47,587 nt of DNA, from NCBI GenBank assembly GCA_021732845.1, contig JAKFUF010000138.1, positions 1 to 47,587 on the forward strand. The letters are read 5' to 3'. The position numbers and the translations under genes were made by a program. This stretch comes from Planctomycetaceae bacterium (lineage in GTDB: Bacteria; Planctomycetota; Planctomycetia; Planctomycetales; Planctomycetaceae). The notes beneath the pieces were generated by a model. That model was given only the letters and a program-made list of their open reading frames with translations. It had not been told where the DNA came from and did not search any database. This document shows, one piece after another, positions 1 through 6,924 of the stretch; within the stretch, counting starts at the first letter, position 1; each line of letters opens with the position of its first letter.

Positions 1-100
1 TGCTGCGATCCCTCCGGGATCGGATCTTTTCCTGGTTCCTAACCGGGGGTGTCGCTTCGCTCAACCCCCGGCTAAGAGCTTTCATCCCTCCGGGATGATC
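1..100. repeat. Palindromic interspersed repeats at the outer end of the left arm
   Basis: Three hairpins lie close together. GATCCC-TCC-GGGATC is at 7-21. CCGGGGGT (43-50) pairs with ACCCCCGG (64-71). CATCCC-TCC-GGGATG is at 83-97. They resemble REP-type intergenic elements and probably occur elsewhere in the genome, which would explain why the sequence ends here. No coding sequence is supported. Confidence 0.7.
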
Positions 101-523
101 TTTTGGCATCGTCGCCCGGGAGAGTAATTCGTTCCAAGAATGCGACAGTTATTCATTCTCCGACCCTTAGCACGCGTTAGCGTCCGGTTCGTGGCGTTGG
201 CGTCTTCCGATCATCCTCCAACCGGGGGCTAAGGCCCTCCGGCTCATTGGCTGTGCGGCTCGTCAAAAATCGACAGTGATTCTTGCCGCCGTCCTAAAGG
301 TCGCAGCAACAATAACACGGGCATTTTGCTTGCGAGATGGCTGGCCGATGTGAACGAATCCATGAGCCGGAACGCGTTAGCGTCCGGTTCCGGCAGTCGT
401 AAAACCGGACGCTAACCTTTTCCAATCCCTTTCATCCTGTCCAAAATCGCTTGAAGTGTGCGACAAAGCCCCCTGATAAAACCTGCATCTCCTGACATCG
501 CGCATGACACCCTGACAATCTCC
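101..523. repeat. Gene-free stretch with 'gcgttagcgtccggtt' palindromes
   Basis: About 420 bp with no supported gene. The motif acgcgttagcgtccggtt occurs near 171-189 and again at 372-389. The second copy forms a long hairpin in which GTTAGCGTCCGGTT (376-389) pairs perfectly over 14 bp with AACCGGACGCTAAC (403-416) across a 13-nt loop. A further element (ccgggggctaaggccctccg) is near 222-241. This is an interspersed palindromic repeat cluster upstream of the zinc-ribbon gene; no promoter could be assigned. Confidence 0.65.
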
Positions 524-1291
524 ATGCCGACCACAGTTGTCTGCCATCACTGTCATGAACCCCTCTCCCTTGAGGAGACCGGGTCGCTGGTCGTGTGTCC
601 GGCCTGTCAGCACGTGGTGGATTTGCGTTTGGCTGTCCCCGCGGGCTCCGCAGTCACAGCAGAGAGCAAAACCTGCCCGATGTGCGGGAAGTCGATTCGT
701 GCGGGCGCGCAGACTTGCCGGTATTGCGGTGAGCCACAATGGATCGGCCAGCGGATGTGGCGGGACGGCAGTTTGCTGGTGATGACCCATGACGCCGACC
801 TGCCCTACATCTGCATCAAGACCGGCCAGCCCGCCAGTGGCTGGTTGAACCGGACCCTGTACTGGCATCCGCCCGGCGTGTTTCTGTACCTGCTGCTGGG
901 TCCACTTTACCTGTTGATGGCGTTCCTGCTGCACCAGAGTGTGCGGATCCGCATCGCACTTTCGCCGCCCTGCTTCTTGCTGCGGCAGGCGTCTGTTTTC
1001 TCTGTATTTGTCGCAGTCGGCGTATTTTGTCTGCTGGATCCGGTACTGGCGCACATCCCCTACATTGAGTGGTGTCTGGCGGTGATCGTGCCGCTGTGCG
1101 CCGTGCTTTACGTGATGCTTGTCCGATATGCCGACATGGTCCACGCCCACCGCATCACCCGCGAACACGTGTGGCTCAGCGGCGTGCATCCCAGCATTCT
1201 TGGCAGACTTCCCGACTGGGCAATGGAGGGGCTTGAACCCACCGTTGCCGAAAATCAGGCCTCGGCAGCCTTCCCCAACGCACCGGAGTGA
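524..1291 (+). CDS. Zinc-ribbon membrane protein (left copy)
   Basis: This 255-residue protein starts with two zinc-ribbon-like segments. The first has CHHC (residues 8-11) and a CPAC pair; the second has CPMC followed 12 residues later by CRYC. Hydrophobic stretches in the C-terminal half suggest about three membrane helices. The ATG at 524 was preferred to a GTG at 458 because it places the first zinc ribbon right at the N-terminus. The product is probably an inner-membrane protein with a cytoplasmic metal-binding head; its role is unknown. It is first of four same-strand genes in the arm, with 109 bp before the next. An identical copy lies in the right arm. Confidence 0.75.
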   Translation: MPTTVVCHHCHEPLSLEETGSLVVCPACQHVVDLRLAVPAGSAVTAESKTCPMCGKSIRAGAQTCRYCGEPQWIGQRMWRDGSLLVMTHDADLPYICIKTGQPASGWLNRTLYWHPPGVFLYLLLGPLYLLMAFLLHQSVRIRIALSPPCFLLRQASVFSVFVAVGVFCLLDPVLAHIPYIEWCLAVIVPLCAVLYVMLVRYADMVHAHRITREHVWLSGVHPSILGRLPDWAMEGLEPTVAENQASAAFPNAPE

Positions 1292-1400
1292 ACCCTTGCT
1301 GCTTTGGGTCGCGGAAAAATCGCCGATGTTGCAGTTGCTGTCGCCCCTGCACATGATGTCCGGCACCGGCTTCGGCGAGTCACCCCAAGGGCCATCTTCC

Positions 1401-2840
1401 ATGAAACCCTGCCTTCAGCTTCTGGTTTCCCTTTTTATATTTGCCAATTTTGCGGGCGCGGGCTGCAGTACCGCAGCCGACAAGGCTCCACCGCAGCCAC
1501 GGATGGACCTCAACCTGCCGGATGTCGACCTCACGATTCCTGTTTGGATCGACAAGCATGGCGCGCCCCCGTTTCCGGTCCGCGAATTTCTTGAGAAAAG
1601 GGCGCGGACCTCGGCGGACGGCGAACGACTGTATCTTGAGGCGTTGGCCGAAGTCGATCAATATCTCAATGTGATCTATCCCGAACGGGAGCAGGTGACG
1701 CGGCTGGCGCAGTGCAAGACCTTGGTGGACGAAATCACGGCCGTCCATGCCATGGATCAACCACCTCTTGAGCGATTGACAAAGGTCGTGGCCGCTACCG
1801 ACCGGCTGCGCGACCTGGTGGACGCGGCACAACAGCATGCCAACGTGAGCCTCCGATGCAGATTGAGCTTCGCTGATAACTTTCCGTATGTTCTTTCGGT
1901 CCGGACATGTGGGCGGCTGGCGGCCCTCGAACTCCGGTTGAGCCACGAAGCCGGATCGTTTTCTGACGCAGACAGAACCCTCTCGCGAACGTTTCGCATG
2001 GCTCGCGATTTGCATCCTGGAGGATCCATCATCCAGCAGCTCGTCGCCACCTCGGTCGTCGAGGGCATTCTTTTCGCCTCGCTGGAGAAATTCGTACTGA
2101 CACGCGCGGATCTGTCGGTCGCCAACTGCGACCGGCTGATTGCCGTCCTGCGCGAGCACGAGACCGACGGGACAGACGTCTTGAGTGAGGGGGCTCAGGC
2201 CGAGTATGTCATTCTTGGCAACACCCTGGATGGGCTGCAGGCTGGCAAGCTCAACGGCATCGAAGTCGAGGAGTCTCTCTCATCCGCGTTGGTTAAGAAG
2301 ATCTCATTCGATGCGGAATGGATGGAATTGAATCGGATTTACACGATTGTTTTCCAATACTGTAAGACCCCCTATCACGTAACGCTGGCCGGAAATGAGC
2401 CAACCGTACAATTGCACGCGCTGCGATCCAAGCTGGGTGCCAAGACGGAAGCAGAGAACGATTTCGCCGCAGCACTTCGTCGGGGGGCCTTTCTGGTCCT
2501 TCTGTTGCCGGATTACCCAAAAGTTCGCGCAGCCATTGTCCGCCATGCCACGCGAGTCCGCGCCTTCCAGGCGGTGGTTGCCGTCCGTCGCTACCAACTG
2601 CGACATGGAGCATGGCCGCTGACGCTCGCTGCCGCCCTCACTGAGGCCAATATTCCGCCGGATCTTCTCGATCCGTATTCGGGAAAGGCCTTCCGATACC
2701 GAATCCTGGGTGGCAGTCCTCTGGTCTATTCTATTGCATCCGATGGGAAAGATGACGGTGGTGAAAAGGACTGGAAATTCGGCGAGCAACCGGGAGATTT
2801 CTTATTTCCCATTCCCGCATTGTTCGCCAAGGCGGAATAG
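1401..2840 (+). CDS. Secreted or lipid-anchored hypothetical protein (left copy)
   Basis: The 479-residue product begins with a hydrophobic signal sequence and a cysteine in the context FAGAGCS, so it may be a lipoprotein, although the lipobox is weak. The rest is soluble and mostly helical by composition. Near the C-terminus it has a segment of the type DPYSGKAFRYR...VYSIASDGKDDGG, which I associate with large families of planctomycete proteins of unknown function. The reading frame stays open upstream to 1119, but the ATG at 1401 is chosen because it creates the signal peptide. No enzymatic motif was recognised. It sits between the zinc-ribbon and leucine-rich genes on the same strand. Confidence 0.75.
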   Translation: MKPCLQLLVSLFIFANFAGAGCSTAADKAPPQPRMDLNLPDVDLTIPVWIDKHGAPPFPVREFLEKRARTSADGERLYLEALAEVDQYLNVIYPEREQVTRLAQCKTLVDEITAVHAMDQPPLERLTKVVAATDRLRDLVDAAQQHANVSLRCRLSFADNFPYVLSVRTCGRLAALELRLSHEAGSFSDADRTLSRTFRMARDLHPGGSIIQQLVATSVVEGILFASLEKFVLTRADLSVANCDRLIAVLREHETDGTDVLSEGAQAEYVILGNTLDGLQAGKLNGIEVEESLSSALVKKISFDAEWMELNRIYTIVFQYCKTPYHVTLAGNEPTVQLHALRSKLGAKTEAENDFAAALRRGAFLVLLLPDYPKVRAAIVRHATRVRAFQAVVAVRRYQLRHGAWPLTLAAALTEANIPPDLLDPYSGKAFRYRILGGSPLVYSIASDGKDDGGEKDWKFGEQPGDFLFPIPALFAKAE

Positions 2841-2931
2841 GTTGGCAGAGGTAAGTGCCCCCGGACGGCCCGTTCGACAAGGAAATTGACCGAGCAACAA
2901 TCGGTCTGTCCCAGCCACGGTGAGGCGAGAG

Positions 2932-3723
2932 ATGAGTTCGATCGTTTCACCCGACGACATCAATCCGCTGGAGGACCATGACCGATTCATGATCGTCCGC
3001 AACTGGAGCGATGTTTCGCCAATGGCCACGCATTTGGCCATGGCCAAGCCGATTCAGAGCCTGGCACCGCTGCGCGACTTTCCGCATCTGCGACATCTGC
3101 GAATTTTAGGCGGTGATGCGCTGCTGTCCACGCTGGTTCCGCTGCCGGAGTTGTGCAGTCTGCGGCTGACCGCGGTCCCGCCCAAGGGGCTGACATCGCT
3201 CGAACCGTTGTCCAACGTCGCAAATCTCGAACGGCTGATCCTGCACCATGTGCCACAGGTCAGGTCGCTCAGACCGCTGGCCGCTTTGGAAAAGCTCAAG
3301 GACTTGCTGATCGAAGTCAGCCCCGGCAGCATCTCAACCCTTCAGGAGCTGGATTCACTGCAGCCGCTGGCGGGGTTGCGGGCGATGGAACGGCTGGAGC
3401 TGCGCGGGATTCGTGTTGCCGAACTCGGACTGCGGCCGCTGGAACAAATGACGTGGCTGCGGCACCTGGTGGTCAACAATCACTTTGAGATCGAGGATTT
3501 CGCCCGCTTGGCGGCTGCGCTGCCAACGACGCAGGGTTTTTGCCTGCACCCGTTTGTCGCGGTCGGCATCCCGTGCGATCAATGCCAACAGGAGAAAGTG
3601 ATGCTGATTGGGCAGACGCGCCCAACCATTGCCTGTCCGCAGTGCCAGGCGAAACATGTCGAACGGCACGTTGCCAGGTTCCAGCAGTGTAAAGCGGCGT
3701 ATCCAAACGCCGTTGGTCCGTGA
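2932..3723 (+). CDS. Leucine-rich-repeat protein with C-terminal zinc ribbon (left copy)
   Basis: The 263-residue product has irregular leucine-rich repeats over roughly residues 30-195 (LRHLRIL, LCSLRLT, LERLILH, MERLELR, LRHLVVN), consistent with a curved protein-binding solenoid. The last 50 residues carry a CDQC...CPQC pair, that is, a zinc ribbon. There is no signal peptide, so it is probably cytoplasmic. The ATG at 2932 follows a purine-rich GGCGAGAG. It shares the zinc-ribbon theme with the first gene of the cassette. The function is unknown; an adaptor or sensor role is only a guess. Confidence 0.7.
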   Translation: MSSIVSPDDINPLEDHDRFMIVRNWSDVSPMATHLAMAKPIQSLAPLRDFPHLRHLRILGGDALLSTLVPLPELCSLRLTAVPPKGLTSLEPLSNVANLERLILHHVPQVRSLRPLAALEKLKDLLIEVSPGSISTLQELDSLQPLAGLRAMERLELRGIRVAELGLRPLEQMTWLRHLVVNNHFEIEDFARLAAALPTTQGFCLHPFVAVGIPCDQCQQEKVMLIGQTRPTIACPQCQAKHVERHVARFQQCKAAYPNAVGP

Positions 3724-4089
3724 CCTCCAAACACTCAACGGCAAGCCCTCCGTTGAACCACGCGGCAAGTGGTAGGGTTTGATTCTATGTCGACATGGCG
3801 GGAGGGCGAAGCTCCTGCTGAGCCGCGGTCAACAGTGCGTGCCCGCTTCTCGCCGCCTTTCCCTCACGAACGGGGCCAGATTCGCCGTAAAGACCGTGTG
3901 TTTTCTTGCTCGCGGCTCGGCAGGAGCCGCGCCCTCCCGCCACGTCGCCCTATGGGTTTCGCCGTAATGACCACAACACCACCCAAACCCCTGTGGCTCA
4001 AGGCATTTCTGATCCGCATCGGCTAATGCCGATGCTACGGAGTCGGGCTTCGGCTGAAGTCAGAGCTACGGCCAGACCGTGGTGTCGGC
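3724..4089. repeat. Gene-free stretch with an inverted REP-like pair and hairpins
   Basis: An element reading ggcgggagggcgaagctcct with its continuation (3791-3827) recurs in inverted orientation at 3910-3949, making a BIME-like pair. A perfect hairpin, GCATCGGC-TAAT-GCCGATGC, lies at 4016-4035, followed by gtcgggcttcggctgaagtc. No coding sequence is supported. Degenerate forms of the same element end both helix-turn-helix genes (near 5480-5530 and 42035-42066) and occur near 23,790. Confidence 0.65.
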
Positions 4090-4202
4090 ATTATTTTCAA
4101 TAAAACAATAAAATAACAGAGATTTCCCCTTCGATCGACACCTCCTCACACGTCAAATGAAATGTGTACGTGTGTATCATGTCGGGGCGGCCTGGAGGCA
4201 TC
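4090..4202 (+). promoter_or_regulatory. AT-rich leader with CACACGT-N14-ACGTGTG inverted repeat
   Basis: An AT-rich island (about 4090-4125, runs such as caataaaacaataaaataac) precedes the helix-turn-helix gene in otherwise GC-rich DNA. CACACGT at 4147-4153 is mirrored by ACGTGTG at 4168-4174 with 14 bp between, ending 28 bp before the proposed ATG. The ribosome site GGAGG is at 4194-4198. The layout fits a promoter with an operator, perhaps autoregulatory, but no clear -35/-10 pair could be assigned. The same leader occurs in the right arm. Confidence 0.4.
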
Positions 4203-5531
4203 ATGATTAAGCAGGTCAAGGCGCGGCGGTTGAAGGTGATGGATACGGAAGTTGGCGATGCGCTCTGGAAGTGCCGGGGGGTGGTGACGGAGGCGGCGGA
4301 CAGGCTGGGGGTCAGCCGGACGTTGGTGTCCGAGCGGATCCGGAAGAACCCGCAGTTGCAGTACATCCGCGACTCGTCTCGGCGGATTTGCTTCGACTAC
4401 GCCGAGGCGGGGCTCGACGATGCACTGGCTGAGAAAAAGCCCTGGGCCATCCTGTTTGTCCTGAAGACGCTGGGACGGACGGATGGGCTGTTTGATCCCG
4501 AGCCACGCCCATGCGGGGAAGAAGCCGTGGCTCAGGCAGGCTCTGGTGGCCCGGAGGCGGCGAGGGGGAGCGAAGCCACGTTGGTCGGGGAGGCGGGCAA
4601 GGCCATGGGTGGGCGATCGCGGAAAAAACGCAGCTCCGAGGCTCCGATCGAACTCGATGAGGAGCGTGGTCGGAAACTGGACGGTAGCCACCGAAACCTC
4701 CTGGACGCACTGGAGGACGGCGCTCCGTGGGCGATCAAGTACTGCCTGAAGACATTCGGCGCGTCCAAAGGGTACGCACCTCCCAAGGAGCATGCCGGCC
4801 GGCCGACATTTCCCAGGGAACTCATGCTGGATCCGATCCGCAGGACGCCGGAGACGACCACCTATTACGACGTCACCGAGCACAACGAACTGTGGGTGGC
4901 CGGCGATGGGACGACCATTGATGACAGCACTCTGGGCGACCTGGTGATGCTGATCGAGGACCCGTACGCGGTTGATCAACCCGCAGAGAGCACCGCGGAT
5001 CCGCAGACCGTTGATGCACACGAGGCTGGGGCCTCGCCAGCGAGCGACGAGCAGCAGGCGATCATCCTTGATCAGGAGTTTGAGGGGGCGCAAAGCCAGG
5101 TCGAGGGGGCGCAAAGTTTGGTTTCGAGGGAGGGTGAATCGACCGGCACTGGCAGGGCCAGTGGCACACAGGCGAAGCACGGATCGGGAGGGGTGGAGAT
5201 CCGGGTCATCAAGGATGTGCAACCGCTGGCTGCCCAGAAAACCGCCTCGCAAGGGGCGCAAAGTCAGCGGAAACTGGAATCCAGCCACCGGCGCGGCGAG
5301 CCGCAGGCCGCCAGTGCCGACTCGTCGGTCGCCGACAACAACCCCCGTAGCTCAGCCCCAACCGGCTCGTGCTGCGTCCCACTGCGGCTGGAATGGGCCG
5401 GGAATGAAGTTGCCAAATCGCTCGATCCAGACGTGGAACGGTCAGAGACCGAAGCGGAGCTTCTCCGTGTCGAACAGCATGGCGACTTGGCGGAGGGGCT
5501 CAGTTCCTGCAGAGCCACGGTGAACAGTTGA
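4203..5531 (+). CDS. Helix-turn-helix protein with two 'PWAI-LKT-G' modules (left paralogue)
   Basis: The 442-residue product starts at the ATG preceded by GGAGG; the frame is open upstream to 4164. A helix-turn-helix covers about residues 25-48 (VVTEAADRLGVSRTLVSERI). Two similar segments follow, near 66-97 (LDDAL...PWAILFVLKTLG) and 162-191 (LLDAL...PWAIKYCLKTFG...GY). This type of segment resembles ones next to helix-turn-helix domains in small-terminase-like phage proteins, so DNA binding is likely. The tail is low-complexity, contains three GAQS repeats and ends with a conserved VPLRLEWAGNEVAKSLDPDV block. Residues 1-254 are identical to the right-hand paralogue; the tail diverges. Function unknown. 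Confidence 0.7.
   Translation: MIKQVKARRLKVMDTEVGDALWKCRGVVTEAADRLGVSRTLVSERIRKNPQLQYIRDSSRRICFDYAEAGLDDALAEKKPWAILFVLKTLGRTDGLFDPEPRPCGEEAVAQAGSGGPEAARGSEATLVGEAGKAMGGRSRKKRSSEAPIELDEERGRKLDGSHRNLLDALEDGAPWAIKYCLKTFGASKGYAPPKEHAGRPTFPRELMLDPIRRTPETTTYYDVTEHNELWVAGDGTTIDDSTLGDLVMLIEDPYAVDQPAESTADPQTVDAHEAGASPASDEQQAIILDQEFEGAQSQVEGAQSLVSREGESTGTGRASGTQAKHGSGGVEIRVIKDVQPLAAQKTASQGAQSQRKLESSHRRGEPQAASADSSVADNNPRSSAPTGSCCVPLRLEWAGNEVAKSLDPDVERSETEAELLRVEQHGDLAEGLSSCRATVNS
5084..5264. repeat. Three intragenic GGGGCGCAAAG micro-repeats (left gene)
   Basis: The DNA word GGGGCGCAAAG recurs at 5084-5095, 5105-5117 and 5253-5264, always in the same frame and always encoding GAQS. The neighbouring DNA differs, so the word is conserved more than its context. 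The paralogue has four copies. Confidence 0.7.
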
Positions 5532-5649
5532 TACTGCCCCGCACCCGTGCATGGGCCCGCAACCAATGCGGTGAACTCGGTGGGGGCAAGAGTCGGGCGG
5601 GTGTGGCACTGGTGACATCGACCACCAAATCGTGGGCAGGCACGGGTTA

Positions 5650-6432
5650 TCAGCGCCAATGCGGGGAAGCCGGTGCGGCCACCGGCAGTGGCTGGTCACG
5701 CACAAGACTTCGTGCATCCGTTCCCTGAGATGTGGCTGGTGTCGTCCCGCGCTGACGCCGGGGGAATTCTCCCGGGGTCACCGGATGCGGGACACCGTCG
5801 TGCCGTGCGGTGTGGTCGTCCATGCAGCTGGCGAGTTCGTAGGCCAGGAGCAACTCGACGCCGTTCTGCACGTGAAGTTTCGAAAACACCGCAAGCCGAT
5901 GCTTGGCAACGGTTTGAATGCCAATTTTCAGCAATGAACTGATCTCCTTGGTGTTCTTGCCATTCAGCAAAAGCCGGCAAACCTCGTGCTCCCGCTCGGA
6001 AAGCGTCTCAATTCTCTTGAGCACCGCCCGGCGTTCCGCCTGACGGCAAAACTCCTGGGTATCCTGGTCGAGGGCCGTCTTCACGGCGCGAAGGACCTCG
6101 GTTCTGGAAAACGGCTTGGCTAGAAAGTCGACCGCTCCCGACCGCATCGCTTCAACAACGACCGGAAGCTGCACATGTCCCGACACAAAAACCGAAGGCA
6201 AATTCACCCCGCGCTCGCGCAGGCATCTCTGGAGTCCAAGACCACTCAGGCCTGGCAGGCGAAGATCAAGCACCAGGCAGCGAATAAAGTTGTGTTCGCG
6301 AGGCAAGTCTTCAAGAAAGCGCTCGGACGAATCGTACGTCCGTGCAGAGAACCCTTCGTGCTGCAGGATCTCCATCAAATAGTTCCGAACGACAAGTTCG
6401 GCGTCGACCACATACACCATTGAGACGGCCAT
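5650..6432 (-). CDS. FixJ/NarL-type two-component response regulator
   Basis: The 260-residue product has an N-terminal receiver domain. The likely phosphoacceptor is Asp56 in LDLRLPG, with Ser84 in VSGH and Lys106 in AKPF completing the switch residues. A LuxR-type helix-turn-helix occupies about 144-200 (LSEREHEVCRLLLNGKNTKE). The order and spacing are those of FixJ-like transcription factors. The last 55 residues are a low-complexity extension beyond the usual family length. An AAGGA ribosome site lies 7 bp upstream of the chosen ATG. No histidine kinase is in the window, so it is an orphan here. It is transcribed away from the downstream cytochrome gene. Confidence 0.9.
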   Translation of the reverse strand: MAVSMVYVVDAELVVRNYLMEILQHEGFSARTYDSSERFLEDLPREHNFIRCLVLDLRLPGLSGLGLQRCLRERGVNLPSVFVSGHVQLPVVVEAMRSGAVDFLAKPFSRTEVLRAVKTALDQDTQEFCRQAERRAVLKRIETLSEREHEVCRLLLNGKNTKEISSLLKIGIQTVAKHRLAVFSKLHVQNGVELLLAYELASCMDDHTARHDGVPHPVTPGEFPRRQRGTTPATSQGTDARSLVRDQPLPVAAPASPHWR

Positions 6433-6924
6433 CGGTCATTCCTTGCATACGAATAAGCATGTGTTGATTGAAGTTCATCAGCTGCCTAAGGGAAGGTGCC
6501 GCGATTCGTACAGAGAAATCGTATGAAGGGGCTGGATCCCAGGACGGCAACCGGGAGTTTGGTTGCGGCATCATTACTATTTGTCGGCAATTTCCCGACA
6601 GCTGCCGCATCTCTCTCTCTCGGCGAGTTGGAATTGTGCCATTTTGAGGCACTGATTTCCGCCTGCCGCTTTCCGTCGTAAGGTGTTTCCCCCAAGCTCT
6701 GTCCCCGACGCACAAGTCACACATCTGTACAGAAGACAGCACCCGGTTCATGGAGTCTGGCGATCGAACTGCGCCAACCTCTCGATCACCGCTTCCCGCA
6801 TTGACCGCGCTGAGGCACGGTGAAGATGTTGCGGGATTCGCCGCGCTGCGTTTTCATCCCCGTCAGACTCCACTACAACTCGGGGACAGCAATGCTTCAG
6901 CCCCATGATAAGCGGGAATCGGTC
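6433..6924. promoter_or_regulatory. Divergent intergenic region with a nested palindrome
   Basis: This gap separates the response regulator (reverse) from the cytochrome fusion (forward), so it should hold promoters for both. It contains a nested palindrome: TGCGGCA (6564-6570) pairs with TGCCGCA (6603-6609), and inside it TGTCGG (6582-6587) pairs with CCGACA (6595-6600). This could be a regulator site or a structured leader. No -35/-10 pair was assigned. A 61-codon frame at 6496-6681 is not supported as a gene. Confidence 0.4.

Larger units (their letters stand above)
1..4966. repeat. Left arm of a 4,966-bp perfect inverted repeat
   Basis: Position x matches the complement of position 47588-x from base 1 to 4966. 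The first difference is 4967 (c) against 42621 (a, read as t on the other strand), a silent change in a Tyr codon. The arm carries three complete genes, the first part of a fourth, and several palindromic repeats. No transposase, integrase or replication gene lies in it. Identity stops inside a coding sequence whose two copies stay homologous but divergent beyond that point. Confidence 0.97.

Noticed and set aside
6496-6681. Small 61-residue protein with a hydrophobic stretch
   Set aside because: Weak start, no convincing ribosome site, and it overlaps the nested palindrome in a divergent promoter region.
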